Shown: positions 16,764 to 25,214, counted from the first letter of the stretch. The stretch is DNA of 64,000 nt from Acidobacteriota bacterium (GCA_020845575.1 JADLFL010000055.1:1-64000), one strand, 5' to 3'. The notes: generated by a model not told the origin, from the letters alone. Translations and numbers: made by a program.

Positions 16764-17843
16764 TCAGCGCCCGCGGATCCAGTCCTCGGTGACGATGGCG
16801 TGGTTGATCGCCGTGCGCGAGTCAGACGTGTAGATCAGGTGAATCCTGCCATCGGCGCCCTGAAAGGCAATCGGGTACGCGTAGCTGTTGTCGCCCGACG
16901 CCAGCGCCCGCTTGATTGGCCACGTCCTGTCGCCATCGTCGGAGAGTGCGAGCATGAGCGGCGTGCGCTGCCACATGTGGTCGTTGTAGGCCAGCAGCAG
17001 CGCGCCCGACGAGAGCTTCAGGAAGTCGAGCGCGGAATTCGGGTTGGGAAATGCGCTGTTGCGGCCGTCGGACCACGTGCGTCCGCCGTCCTTCGATTCC
17101 GCGCGGATCGCCCAGCCGTCCTCGACGGGGCCATAGCCGCCGCCGCGCCGGGCGTAGGCGATGAGGTGATCGGGTTCGAGTTCGACGACGGCAGGCTGGA
17201 TGTTGCCGTTCGCGGATCGGATCTCGCCGAGCGAGGTCCATGCCTGCGTCGCGGGATCGAACCTGAGGAACCGCGATGTGCTCTTCGGGCCCACGAGTTC
17301 CGTGTCTTCGCCGTCTTCGAGATACACGGGGAGGAGATAGCTGCCGTCGTGGAGCACGATGGGGCGGTTGCGCACCATCATCCCGGCTTCCAGCGCGAGC
17401 GGGAAGGCGTCGGACCATGTGGCGGCCATGTCTCGCGAGACCTTGGCCTGGATGCGCGACGTGCCCCACGTCTCACCGAAGCGCACCACGTAGAAGAGCC
17501 ACACGAGGCCGTCGGGGGCCTGCCAGATCACGCCGTTGCCGACGGACCGGAACGGATCGCGTGCGATGGAGACGGGTGTGCTCCACGTGGTCTCACCCTT
17601 CTTCAGGCGCGCGCCGAACACCGTCGTGTCGCGGGCGTACTCGCCCTGGCCTCCGTAGTACACGAGATACAGGTCGCCGTTGGAGAGCTCGGTCAGGCAG
17701 GCCGGGTGCTTGTATGGACCTGTCGGCGTCTCGGGACCGAAGACCTTGGTGACGATGGGGCGCGGGGCGCTCTGCGCCCGTGCCGGGATGAGCCCGGCGG
17801 CGAGGACCGCGCACGTGAGGCCGGCAAGCAGTAGGTGACGCAT
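16764..17843 (-). CDS. secreted Asp-box (sialidase-fold) glycosidase-like protein
   Basis: 359 residues from the ATG at 17843; the frame opens further upstream, but the signal peptide (HLLLAGLTCAVLAAGLIPARAQ) starts here. The mature protein is a BNR/Asp-box beta-propeller: a degenerate VSRDMAATWSDA, then SKDGGRTWSDG and LSDDGDRTWPIK. RNRPIVLHDGSYLLPVYLED matches the BNR_2 'exo-alpha-sialidase' family, whose members hydrolyse sialic acids or other acidic or deoxy sugars. Exact specificity cannot be assigned, and no sialate pathway genes are nearby. It is divergent from the IclR regulator, with 25 bp between start codons, and sits at the edge of the catabolic island. Confidence 0.8.
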   Translation of the reverse strand: MRHLLLAGLTCAVLAAGLIPARAQSAPRPIVTKVFGPETPTGPYKHPACLTELSNGDLYLVYYGGQGEYARDTTVFGARLKKGETTWSTPVSIARDPFRSVGNGVIWQAPDGLVWLFYVVRFGETWGTSRIQAKVSRDMAATWSDAFPLALEAGMMVRNRPIVLHDGSYLLPVYLEDGEDTELVGPKSTSRFLRFDPATQAWTSLGEIRSANGNIQPAVVELEPDHLIAYARRGGGYGPVEDGWAIRAESKDGGRTWSDGRNSAFPNPNSALDFLKLSSGALLLAYNDHMWQRTPLMLALSDDGDRTWPIKRALASGDNSYAYPIAFQGADGRIHLIYTSDSRTAINHAIVTEDWIRGR

Positions 17844-17850
17844 CAGGACG

Positions 17851-17857
17851 TACAATA
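17851..17857. promoter_or_regulatory. overlapping divergent -10 elements between hydrolase and IclR gene
   Basis: TACAAT (17851-17856, plus) and TATTGT (17852-17857, minus) overlap, offset by one base. The minus box is 8 nt from the ATG at 17843 and the plus box is 12 nt from the ATG at 17869. The box lies inside the small palindrome CGTACAATACG. Only 25 bp separate the two genes, so promoters and any operator must overlap here. Confidence 0.4.
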
Positions 17858-17868
17858 CGCCGACACGG

Positions 17869-18690
17869 ATGACACCTCGTAGTCCCAGCCCCCCGGGTCC
17901 CGCCGCGCGTGTGTCCGACGCGCGGGCGCGGGACGACAAGTACTACTCGAAGGTGATCGGTCGCGCGCTCGACATCATGGCCGTCCTGCGCACGCACGAG
18001 CAACCGCTCGGACTGGCCGAGGTCGGGGGCCGGGTGGGGCTGGCCAAGAGCTCCGTATTCCGGCTCCTGCACACGCTGGAAGTCTCGGGCTACGTCGAGC
18101 GGACCGCCGACGGTGCGTACGCGCTCGCCACCGACCTGCGGATGTGGGGCGACGGCCGGCGCGTGTCAGCACTCGTGGACGCCGCCATGCCGCAGATGCG
18201 TGCGTTGAGCCGCGAGTTCCACGAGACCATCACGCTGGCCATGCACTTGGACAACCGCATCGAGGTGGTGGCCACGCTCGACAGCCCGCAGCTCATTCGC
18301 ATGGGCAACATCGTGGGCCGCATCCTGCCGCCGCACGCCAGTTCGCTCGGCAAGGCCATCACGGCGCACCAGTCAGACGAAGTGGCCGAACGCCTGCAGC
18401 GGAGCTACGGTGCGCACAGGTTCACCGATCACACCATCACCGACGAGATCGCGCTGAAGCAGGAATTCGAGCGCGTGCGGAAGGACGGGTACTCGGTGGA
18501 TGCCGAAGAAAGCGTGCTCGAAGGCTGCTGCTTCGGTGCGCCCATCGCCGGTCCCGATGGCGTCGTCTTCGGCGCGATCAGTCTGTCGATGCCGAAGATG
18601 CGCCTTCGCGACGAGGCCAGGCAGGCGCAGATCATCGACGCCGTCCGTAGCGCCGCCACCCAGACGGCCAAGGCCCTGACACGCACCTGA
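17869..18690 (+). CDS. IclR-family transcriptional regulator
   Basis: 273 residues from the ATG at 17869. The winged helix-turn-helix (KVIGRALDIMAVLRTHEQPL, LAEVGGRVGLAKSSVFRLLH, LEVSGYVERTADGAYAL) covers ~25-95. The IclR ligand domain covers ~100-265: MRALSREFHETITLAMHLDN, GRILPPHASSLGKAI, RVRKDGYSVDAEE, GCCFGAPIAGPDGVVFGAIS. The cysteine-rich VLEGCCFGAPI segment is a typical IclR effector-site element. IclR proteins respond to small carboxylates or sugar acids and usually regulate neighbouring catabolic genes. It lies divergent from one hydrolase and directly before the hydrolase-aldolase-transporter operon, so it is the likely local regulator. A later GTG at 17911 is a possible alternative start. 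Confidence 0.92.
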   Translation: MTPRSPSPPGPAARVSDARARDDKYYSKVIGRALDIMAVLRTHEQPLGLAEVGGRVGLAKSSVFRLLHTLEVSGYVERTADGAYALATDLRMWGDGRRVSALVDAAMPQMRALSREFHETITLAMHLDNRIEVVATLDSPQLIRMGNIVGRILPPHASSLGKAITAHQSDEVAERLQRSYGAHRFTDHTITDEIALKQEFERVRKDGYSVDAEESVLEGCCFGAPIAGPDGVVFGAISLSMPKMRLRDEARQAQIIDAVRSAATQTAKALTRT

Positions 18691-18716
18691 CGCACGCACC
18701 CTGTTGGCAAGGGCGC

Positions 18717-18739
18717 GGGGCCTGTCGTCGGACAGCCCC
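18717..18739 (+). terminator. hairpin after the IclR gene
   Basis: GGGGC-TGTC pairs with GACA-GCCCC across a 4-nt loop with one bulged C, 26 nt after the IclR stop. There is no T-run. The rest of the gap up to 18860 is very GC-rich and holds nothing else I can identify. Confidence 0.3.
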
Positions 18740-18860
18740 ACCCGTCCTCGACGCGAACAGCCCTTGTACGGGAGACGCGCCTGCGCGCGGGCGGGGCGGC
18801 CCCGTCCGACGCCACCCGCGCCCGCGGCGGGCCGGCCTTGCCCGCCTCCGCTCGAAGGGT

Positions 18861-18904
18861 TTGCCATTTGTAAAACAGGTGATGTAGAAATGAAACATCT
18901 TTCA
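18861..18904 (+). promoter_or_regulatory. promoter with IclR-type operator before the GH67N-like gene
   Basis: An AT-rich island of about 45 bp in GC-rich DNA. TTGCCA (18861-18866) and TAGAAA (18885-18890), 18 bp apart, resemble -35 and -10 boxes. Immediately after is the inverted repeat TGAAACATCTTTCA (18891-18904), placed at the expected transcription start. It resembles TGAAAC...GTTTCA operators reported for the IclR-family regulator KdgR, one base shorter. The next gene's ribosome site is at 18930-18934, giving a leader of roughly 45 nt. Confidence 0.5.
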
Positions 18905-18942
18905 AAATGGCATCCACGCGCTCCCGCCCGGAGGCATTCTCC

Positions 18943-21345
18943 ATGTACGCCCGCGTTCGCTCGACAGTGGCCTTCCTCACCTGGTTGTGGGCCTTCTCGG
19001 CGCCCGTGTTCGCACAAGGCGTCGTCCCGCAACCGCTCGATCTCACCACCGCAACCATCGTCGTGGCCGCGGATGCCACGCCGCGCGAGCGCACGGCCGC
19101 GACCATGCTCCTCGAAGAAGTGCAGCGCCGCTCGTTGGCGCGCTGGTCGATCGCCGACCGCGTGACAAGTGGTGCGGCGATCCACGTCGGCCGGCTGGCC
19201 ACGCTGCGACGCGGACCGCTGGCCTCGCGACTCTCGGGCCCCGCACCGGGCGTCGAAGGTTATCGCGTCAGCGGTGCGCCGGGCAGCGTCGTTGTCGCCG
19301 GTACCGATGAACGCGGCGTGCTGTTCGGTGTGGGTAAGCTCCTGCGGACGCTTCACATCGCGCACGATCGCGTGACGCTTCCCGCCGGGGTCGACGTCAC
19401 CGAGACACCCGTGGTCGCGATGCGCGGGCATCAGCTCGGGTATCGCCCGAAGACCAACTCCTACGACGCGTGGGACGTGCCGCAGTGGGAGCAGTACATC
19501 CGCGACCTCGCGGTGTTCGGCACCAACGCCATCGAACTCATTCCACCGCGATCGGACGATGACACCGACAGTCCGCACTTCCCGCGTCCGCAGATCGACA
19601 TGATGGTCGAGATGTCCCGGCTTGCCGACAAGTACGGCCTGGACGTGTGGGTGTGGTACCCGGCGCTCGACGACGACTACACGACTGACGCCAACATCGC
19701 GAAGGCCGTCGCCGAGTGGGACGGAGTGCTGAAGCAACTGCCGCGTGTCGACGCGATCTTCGTGCCCGGCGGCGATCCGGGCCACACAGAGCCGTCGGCC
19801 ATGTTCCGGTTGCTCGACGCGCAGACGGCCGCCATCCGCAGGCACCATCCGAAGTTCCAGATGTGGCTGTCGCCGCAGGGGTTCACGGCGCAGTGGATGG
19901 AGACCTTCTACGGCCTGATGGCCAAGCAGCCCGCCTGGCTCACCGGCATCGTCATCGGCCCGCAGAACCGCGACTCGCTCTCGACTGTGCGATCGCGCAT
20001 CCCGAAGCAGTACAAGCTGCGCCGCTATCCAGACATCACGCACACGATTCGAGCCGAGTATCCCGTGCCGCTGTGGGATGTGGCGTACGCGCGCGTGCTC
20101 GATCGCGAAGTGATCAACCCGCGCCCGCTCGATCAGCAGGCTGCATTCACGCGCTGGCTGACTGTCGCGCCGGACTTCCTCACGTACTCGGAAGGCTGCA
20201 ACGACGACCTGAACAAGATCGTCTGGAGCGCCCTCGGCTGGAACCCGAAGGGCGACGTGCACCAGGCCGTGCGCGAATACGCGCGCTACTTCGTGGGGCC
20301 TGCCTACGCCGAGCCGCTCGCCGACGGCATCTTCTCGCTCGAAGAGAACTGGCGCGGCCCGTTGGCGGGCAACGTGGGCGTGGACCGCACCCTCGAGAAG
20401 TTCCAGACGATGGAGCGCAACGCGGCGCCGCGCGACCTCCTGAACTGGCGCTTCCAGCAGTTGCTCTATCGCGCCTACTACGACGCGTTCATCAAGCGGC
20501 GCCTGCTGCACGAGCAGGCGGTGCAGGCGCAGGCCACGACGGCGCTTGCGTCGGCAGCGGGCGTCGGGACGATGGCGGCGATGGCCGACGCCGAGCGCGT
20601 GCTGGCGGCGTCGACGCAGCCGGTGGCACCCGAACTGCGCACGCGCGTGTTCCAGCTGGCCGAGGCGCTCTACCAGAGCATCCGCATGCAGTTGTCGGTG
20701 CCGCTGTATCGCGCGATCGGCATCGGCCGCGGTGCCAATCTCGATCTGATCGACGTGCCGCTGAACGATCGCGTGTGGTTGACCGAGCGCTTCGCTGAGA
20801 TCCGCGCGTTGCCCGCCGAGCGCGAGCGCCTCGCGGCGGTGAATCGCATCGTGCGCTGGACCGATCCCGGCCCAGGCGGGTTCTACGACGACCTTGGAGC
20901 GCCCGGTCTGCAGCCCCATCTGGTGGCGCCGCCCGCGTTCAGGGACGATCCCGGACCGTATCATTCGGGTCTCACGGGCTTCGGGTCGCAGCCCAACTGG
21001 CGGTTGTCGTGGATGAGCCACGCCGAAGCGTTCTACGATGGCGCGCTGAAGATGACGTACGGGGACCTCGACCCCGCGGCGCAATACCGCGTGCGCGTGG
21101 TCTATGCCGGCGACATCTACAGCCAGAACGTGCGCATTCGTCTGGCGGCAGACGAGGCGCACGAGGTACACGGTCCGATCGCCAAGCCGTCGCCTGTTGC
21201 ACCGGTGGAGTTCGCGATCCCGAAGGCCGCGACGGCCGATGGGAAGCTGACGCTCACATGGCGGATCAACGACGGCATCGGGGGCTCGGGGCGAGGCAAC
21301 CAGGTCGCCGAGGTCTGGCTGCTCAAGGACACTGACGCGAAGTGA
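18943..21345 (+). CDS. secreted GH67N/GH20-like glycoside hydrolase
   Basis: 800 residues from the ATG at 18943, chosen over an upstream ATG at 18907 because GGAGG lies 8 nt before it and the signal peptide (VAFLTWLWAFSAPVFAQG) begins here. Residues ~30-150 resemble the N-terminal alpha/beta domain of alpha-glucuronidases and beta-hexosaminidases (TIVVAADATPRERTAATMLL, VVVAGTDERGVLFGVGKLL). A TIM-barrel-like part follows: MRGHQLGYRPKTNSYDAW, FGTNAIELIPPRSDDD, DVWVWYPALDDDY, RVDAIFVPGGDPGH, FQMWLSPQGF. The D and E side chains there are catalytic candidates. The C-terminus (~660-800) is a beta-sandwich, probably carbohydrate-binding. It is the first gene of the operon with the aldolase and TctCBA, so it likely releases the sugar that is imported. 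The substrate is unknown. Confidence 0.75.
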   Translation: MYARVRSTVAFLTWLWAFSAPVFAQGVVPQPLDLTTATIVVAADATPRERTAATMLLEEVQRRSLARWSIADRVTSGAAIHVGRLATLRRGPLASRLSGPAPGVEGYRVSGAPGSVVVAGTDERGVLFGVGKLLRTLHIAHDRVTLPAGVDVTETPVVAMRGHQLGYRPKTNSYDAWDVPQWEQYIRDLAVFGTNAIELIPPRSDDDTDSPHFPRPQIDMMVEMSRLADKYGLDVWVWYPALDDDYTTDANIAKAVAEWDGVLKQLPRVDAIFVPGGDPGHTEPSAMFRLLDAQTAAIRRHHPKFQMWLSPQGFTAQWMETFYGLMAKQPAWLTGIVIGPQNRDSLSTVRSRIPKQYKLRRYPDITHTIRAEYPVPLWDVAYARVLDREVINPRPLDQQAAFTRWLTVAPDFLTYSEGCNDDLNKIVWSALGWNPKGDVHQAVREYARYFVGPAYAEPLADGIFSLEENWRGPLAGNVGVDRTLEKFQTMERNAAPRDLLNWRFQQLLYRAYYDAFIKRRLLHEQAVQAQATTALASAAGVGTMAAMADAERVLAASTQPVAPELRTRVFQLAEALYQSIRMQLSVPLYRAIGIGRGANLDLIDVPLNDRVWLTERFAEIRALPAERERLAAVNRIVRWTDPGPGGFYDDLGAPGLQPHLVAPPAFRDDPGPYHSGLTGFGSQPNWRLSWMSHAEAFYDGALKMTYGDLDPAAQYRVRVVYAGDIYSQNVRIRLAADEAHEVHGPIAKPSPVAPVEFAIPKAATADGKLTLTWRINDGIGGSGRGNQVAEVWLLKDTDAK

Positions 21346-22151
21346 GCATGGCGACGACAGGGACGCGGTGGGTCAACCCGGTGAAGGCGCGCCTCGCGCG
21401 AGGCGAGTACGTGGTGGGCATGCCCGTGACGTCGACGAGCCTCGACGTGGCGGCGCTCGCCGCACGAGCCGGGTTCGACTTCCTGTGGGTGGAGATGGAG
21501 CACGGGCCCATCACGCTCGAGACCCTGCGTCACATCGTGCTGGCCACGCGTGGACTGCCGGCCGTGCCCATCGCGCGCATCCCCGCGGGCGAGACGTGGA
21601 TGGCCAAGCGCGTGCTCGACCAGGGGGTCCACGGCGTGGTGGCGCCGTTCATGAGCACGCCGGCTGCGGCCGAGCAACTCTCGCGTGCGTGCCGCTATCC
21701 GCCGCGGGGCCGTCGCGGTTCGGGCTCCGGTCTGGCTGAAGGGACGTGGCCCGCCGTGCCGTCGTACTTCGACTCGGCCGACGATCAGGTGCTCGTGGTG
21801 GCCGTGATCGAAGACGTCGAGGGCGTGGAGCACTGCGAGGCGATCGCGGCGGTCGAGGGCATCGACGTGTTGTTCGTCGGGGCGAGCGATCTCTCGTTCT
21901 CGATGGGGCTGCGTGGCGACATGACGCACCCGGACGTGCTGAAGGCCGCCGATCGCGTGCGCGACGCGGCGGTGCGACACGGCAAGTACTGCGGGCGTCC
22001 CGTGGGGTCGCCCGAGTCGCTGCAGCGCTTCGCCGACGAGGGCTATCGCCTGTTTCACGCCGCGTCGGACCTGACGATCTTCGCCGAAGGCGCCCGCGCG
22101 TGGCTCGGGCCCCTCGGCCGCTCGACAGGGGGTGCGCGTGCGGCGTATTGA
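21342..22151 (+). CDS. HpcH/HpaI aldolase family protein
   Basis: 269 residues from the GTG at 21342 (GTGA overlap with the hydrolase stop); an ATG at 21348 is equally possible. Family motifs are LWVEMEHGPITLETLRH, PIARIPAGETWMAKRVLDQG, GVVAPFMSTPAAAEQ, VVAVIEDVEGVEHCEAI (metal-ligand Glu) and VLFVGASDLSFSMG (metal-ligand Asp). Enzymes of this metal-dependent class II aldolase family cleave 2-keto-3-deoxy acids into pyruvate plus an aldehyde. A short basic/glycine insert (PPRGRRGSGSGLAEG, ~120-134) lies where the family has a loop. In this operon it probably cleaves the keto-acid intermediate of the imported sugar; that is inference from position. Confidence 0.88.
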   Translation: MSMATTGTRWVNPVKARLARGEYVVGMPVTSTSLDVAALAARAGFDFLWVEMEHGPITLETLRHIVLATRGLPAVPIARIPAGETWMAKRVLDQGVHGVVAPFMSTPAAAEQLSRACRYPPRGRRGSGSGLAEGTWPAVPSYFDSADDQVLVVAVIEDVEGVEHCEAIAAVEGIDVLFVGASDLSFSMGLRGDMTHPDVLKAADRVRDAAVRHGKYCGRPVGSPESLQRFADEGYRLFHAASDLTIFAEGARAWLGPLGRSTGGARAAY

Positions 22152-22157
22152 GGGGAC

Positions 22158-22284
22158 GGCCGGGCTCGGAGAGCCGGCCCTACCTACTGCGAACGAGGCA
22201 GAAGGGGCAGGTAGGGCCGGCCCTCCGAGATCAGGTGGGGCCGACTCTGCGAGATTGGGTAGGGCCGGCTCTCCGAGCCCGGCC
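22158..22284. repeat. 24-bp tandem repeat array with inverted partner
   Basis: Three head-to-tail units start at 22210, 22234 and 22258 with an exact 24-bp period (consensus opening GGTAGGGCCGGCTCTCCGAG). A fourth copy at 22158-22184 is inverted and pairs perfectly over 27 bp with 22258-22284. The stem ends 3 nt before the tctC GTG. The unit length is 8 codons, so the frame stays open through the array. A further copy lies at 26283-26309. Confidence 0.85.
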
Positions 22285-22287
22285 GCG

Positions 22288-23247
22288 GTGAGCCTGTTCA
22301 CGCGTCGACAATTCCTGACGGCTGGAGCCGTAGTGCTCGCGGCGGGGTGCGCGCGGCAGGAGTCTCCCTGGCCCTCGCGTGAGGTGCGCGTCATCGTGCA
22401 CGCGCCCCCGGGCGGGATGTCCGACACGGTGGCGCGCTTCACGTCGCGCGGACTCGACGAACGTCTCGGCGTGCCGGTCCTTTGCGAGAACCGCGTTGGC
22501 GCCATGGGGGCCGTCGCGTTCTCGGCGGTGAAGTACGCGGCGCCGGATGGCTACCTGATCGGCTACGCGCCCGTGGAACTCGCCGTCGTGCCGCATCTGC
22601 GCTACGTCGACCTCTCGACGGGCGACTTCGATCTCCTGGCCCGCCATCACAGGGCGCCCGCCGCACTCGCCGTTGCGTCAGACTCACCTTACACGACGCT
22701 TGCGGCGTTCCTCGACGCGCTGCGCGGTGGCGCGCGCATCAAGCTGGGCACGGCGGGGCCGCTCAGCGTGTGGCACCTCGGTGCGCTCGCGCTCGGCCGC
22801 CACCTCGATCGGACGTTCATCTACGCACCGTTCCCAGGGTCGGGCCCGGCGACGACGGCGCTGCTCGGCGGCCATGTGGACGCGGTGATGGCCGGCGTGC
22901 CCGAGGTGCAGGCGCTCGTGCGGGGCGGTGCGGTGCGCCTGCTCGGCATCATGGGCGAGGCCTCGTCGCCCGTGTTCCCTGACGTGCCGACGTTCCGCGA
23001 CGCGGGCCTCGACCTGATCTTCGAGGCGTGGGGCGGATTCATGATGCCGCGCGGCGTGGCACCCGGGACGCTCGCGCGCCTGGAACAGGACGTCCTCGCG
23101 GCGTTCGATCTGCCGGCGTTCCGCACGTACTGCGATACCGCCGGTCTCGACGTCCAGCCGCTCGACGCGGAGGGTTTCCGCGCGTTCGTCGATCGGGAAT
23201 CAGCGCGATACGCGCGCCTCGTGCGCGAGTTCGGATTCGTGAGCTGA
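22288..23247 (+). CDS. tctC: tripartite tricarboxylate transporter substrate-binding protein (Tat lipoprotein)
   Basis: 319 residues from the GTG at 22288. The frame is open from 22132, but residues before this start are encoded by the repeat array. The N-terminus reads SLFTRRQFLTAGAVVLAAGC: a twin-arginine motif followed by a lipobox (LAAGC), so it is a Tat-exported lipoprotein. The mature part is a Bug/TctC periplasmic binding protein: VRVIVHAPPGGMSDTVARF, LCENRVGAMGAVAFSAV, SVWHLGALALG, PFPGSGPATTALLGGHVDAV, FPDVPTFRDAGLD. Bug proteins bind carboxylates such as citrate, tartrate or sugar acids and deliver them to TctAB. It is directly followed by tctB (TGATG overlap) and tctA. Confidence 0.9.
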   Translation: MSLFTRRQFLTAGAVVLAAGCARQESPWPSREVRVIVHAPPGGMSDTVARFTSRGLDERLGVPVLCENRVGAMGAVAFSAVKYAAPDGYLIGYAPVELAVVPHLRYVDLSTGDFDLLARHHRAPAALAVASDSPYTTLAAFLDALRGGARIKLGTAGPLSVWHLGALALGRHLDRTFIYAPFPGSGPATTALLGGHVDAVMAGVPEVQALVRGGAVRLLGIMGEASSPVFPDVPTFRDAGLDLIFEAWGGFMMPRGVAPGTLARLEQDVLAAFDLPAFRTYCDTAGLDVQPLDAEGFRAFVDRESARYARLVREFGFVS

Positions 23248-23657
23248 TGGCGGGCCCGCGCCTGGTCGCCGCCGTGCTCGCGGTGTTTGCGCTTGCCATC
23301 CTCGCGGCGACGATCGGCTATCCGGGCGGATCGCAGGGCGTCCCCGGACCGGCTGTCGTCCCGCGGCTCCTCGGCGTGTCGCTGCTCGTCATCGGGCTGC
23401 TGCTGGTGCGATCGCCCGGCAGCGGTGCGCCGCGCCTCGTGCGTCATCAGGTGGCGATCGCCGCGACGATGGCCGTGCTCGTCGTGTACGTCACCCTGTG
23501 GCGCACGGTGCCGTACGGCGTGCTCACGGGCCTGGCCTTGCTGGCGTTCATGCGGCTCACGGGGCTCGGCTGGCGCGGCGCGATCGTCGCGGCGGCGATC
23601 ATGGCCACCGCGCTCCAACTCCTCTTCGAGCGCGGGCTCGGCGTGAGGTTCCAGTAG
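23247..23657 (+). CDS. tctB: tripartite tricarboxylate transporter small membrane subunit TctB
   Basis: 136 residues from the ATG at 23247, overlapping the tctC stop by one base. Four hydrophobic helices are visible: LVAAVLAVFALAILAATIGY, PRLLGVSLLVIGLLLV, VAIAATMAVLVVYVTLW and VLTGLALLAFMRLTGL plus GAIVAAAIMATALQLLF. The G-V-P-G-P-A-VVPRLL loop is the TctB signature. The small subunit is required for transport but shows low conservation. The order C-B-A and the tight spacing are canonical for tct operons. Confidence 0.88.
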   Translation: MAGPRLVAAVLAVFALAILAATIGYPGGSQGVPGPAVVPRLLGVSLLVIGLLLVRSPGSGAPRLVRHQVAIAATMAVLVVYVTLWRTVPYGVLTGLALLAFMRLTGLGWRGAIVAAAIMATALQLLFERGLGVRFQ

Positions 23658-25175
23658 ATGCCGGGCGATCCGATGCTCCTGCTGGCGCCGCTGCTGTCGG
23701 TCGACGCCTGGTTCTACGTGCTCATCGGCGTTGGACTCGGCGTGTTGTTCGGCAGCCTTCCCGGCTTCACGGCCACGATGGGACTGGCGGTGCTGACGCC
23801 GTTCACGTTCTGGGTCGCGCCCGATCAGGCCATGGCGATGCTGCTGGGGCTGCTCGTGTCGGCGATCTTCAGCGGCGGCGTGCCCGCGATTCTCCTCAAC
23901 ACGCCGGGCACGCCCGCGTCGATCGCGATGACCTGGGATGGCCATCCGCTCGCGCGACAGGGGCGCGCGGGTCTTGCGCTCGGTCTCAACGCCATCGGCG
24001 CGTTCCTCGGCATCTTCCTCAGCCTCGTCGTCCTGCTGATCGCGGCGCTGCCGTTGTCGCGCCTCGCGCTGCGGTTCGGGCCCGCGGAGTACTTCGCCGT
24101 CGCAGTCTTCGGTCTCAGCACGATCGTCGGCGTATCCGGCGGGTCGATGCTGAAGGGCCTGGCGACGGGCATCATCGGCCTGCTGCTCGCCGTGATCGGC
24201 CTCGACGCGATCACCGGGTATCCGCGCTTCACCTTCGGACAGCCGGAACTGCTCGACGGTGTGTCGTTCATCCCCGTGATGGTGGGACTCTTCGGCATCG
24301 CGGAGGTCTTCACGCAGATGGGCGCGCCGCCCCGCCAGCAGCTCGACGCGCGTACGCAGACGGCCGGCATGCTGCCCACGCGGGAAGAGTCGCGCACGCT
24401 CTGGTCGCACGGACTGCGCGGCTCGCTGATGGGGATCTGGATCGGCATCATGCCGGCCGCCGGCGCCGACGTCGGTGCGATCCTCGCCTGGGATCAGAGC
24501 CGTCGCTTCTCGAAGACGCCGGAGCGCTTCGGCAAGGGGTCGCTCGAAGGACTGATCGCCGCGACGACCGGTGCCAACGCGGGCATCGGCGGCTCGCTCG
24601 TGACGACGCTCGCACTCGGGATCCCGGGCGATTCGGCGGCGGCCGTGTTGATCGGCGCGCTGCTGATGCACGGCCTGCAGCCAGGCCCGCTGCTGTTCCG
24701 CAATCGTCCGGACCTGGTCGCCACGATCGTCGCGCTCGTGTTCATGGCGTCGCTCATCACGCTCGTGTGGGGCCTCATCGGCGCGCGCGTGCTGGCGAAG
24801 ATCCTCAGGATTCGCGATCAGTATCTGTGGGCCACGGTGCTGGCCGTCGCCCTCGGCGGCAGCTACGCGCTCAATCAGTCGACGGGCGATGTGTGGACGG
24901 CGCTCATCGCCGGTGTGTTCGGATTCCTGCTGCGACAACAGGGCTTCCCGATGGGACCGCTGGTGCTCGCGCTCATCCTCGGCCCGATGGCCGAGTCGAA
25001 CCTGCGCCGCGCGCTCGCGCTGTCGGAAGGTTCGCTCGCGACATTCGTCACGCGCCCGATCTCGCTCCTGTTCCTGGTCCTCGCCGCCCTGACGCTCCTG
25101 TGGCCCCTCTTCTCCCGCAAGAGCACCGACAGCCGGCTTCCTGACTCGTCGGTCCCGGACGGCGACACGTTGTAG
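23658..25175 (+). CDS. tctA: tripartite tricarboxylate transporter large permease TctA
   Basis: 505 residues; the ATG follows the tctB stop with no gap. About 11-12 membrane helices. Family hallmarks are GVLFGSLPGFTATMGLAVL, SGGVPAILLNTPGTPAS, ALGLNAIGAFLGIFLS, LGIPGDSAAAVLIGALLMHG and LQPGPLLF. It is the sodium- or proton-coupled permease of the TTT system in the inner membrane, taking substrate from TctC. Length matches the family norm (~500). Its operon partners (hydrolase, HpaI-type aldolase) point to a sugar-acid or keto-acid substrate rather than citrate; that is inference. Confidence 0.95.
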   Translation: MPGDPMLLLAPLLSVDAWFYVLIGVGLGVLFGSLPGFTATMGLAVLTPFTFWVAPDQAMAMLLGLLVSAIFSGGVPAILLNTPGTPASIAMTWDGHPLARQGRAGLALGLNAIGAFLGIFLSLVVLLIAALPLSRLALRFGPAEYFAVAVFGLSTIVGVSGGSMLKGLATGIIGLLLAVIGLDAITGYPRFTFGQPELLDGVSFIPVMVGLFGIAEVFTQMGAPPRQQLDARTQTAGMLPTREESRTLWSHGLRGSLMGIWIGIMPAAGADVGAILAWDQSRRFSKTPERFGKGSLEGLIAATTGANAGIGGSLVTTLALGIPGDSAAAVLIGALLMHGLQPGPLLFRNRPDLVATIVALVFMASLITLVWGLIGARVLAKILRIRDQYLWATVLAVALGGSYALNQSTGDVWTALIAGVFGFLLRQQGFPMGPLVLALILGPMAESNLRRALALSEGSLATFVTRPISLLFLVLAALTLLWPLFSRKSTDSRLPDSSVPDGDTL

Positions 25176-25214
25176 GGACGGGACCACCAAGGTGCGGCTA
25201 CACCTGAACCTGCG

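Noticed and set aside
18373-21171. Minus-strand open frame of 932 codons
   Set aside because: Antisense to the GH67N-like and IclR genes; low-complexity RH-rich product and no start context.
22210-22284. Possible CRISPR-like array
   Set aside because: The 24-bp units are directly adjacent with no unique spacers; it is a tandem repeat.
22132-22287. 52-residue N-terminal extension of tctC
   Set aside because: The frame is open, but the residues come from the repeat array, and the Tat lipoprotein signal begins at 22288. It could only be supported by proteomics.
22821-25190. Minus-strand open frame of 789 codons rich in R, E, H and Q
   Set aside because: Antisense to tctC, tctB and tctA, which have clear family motifs; composition typical of a shadow frame.
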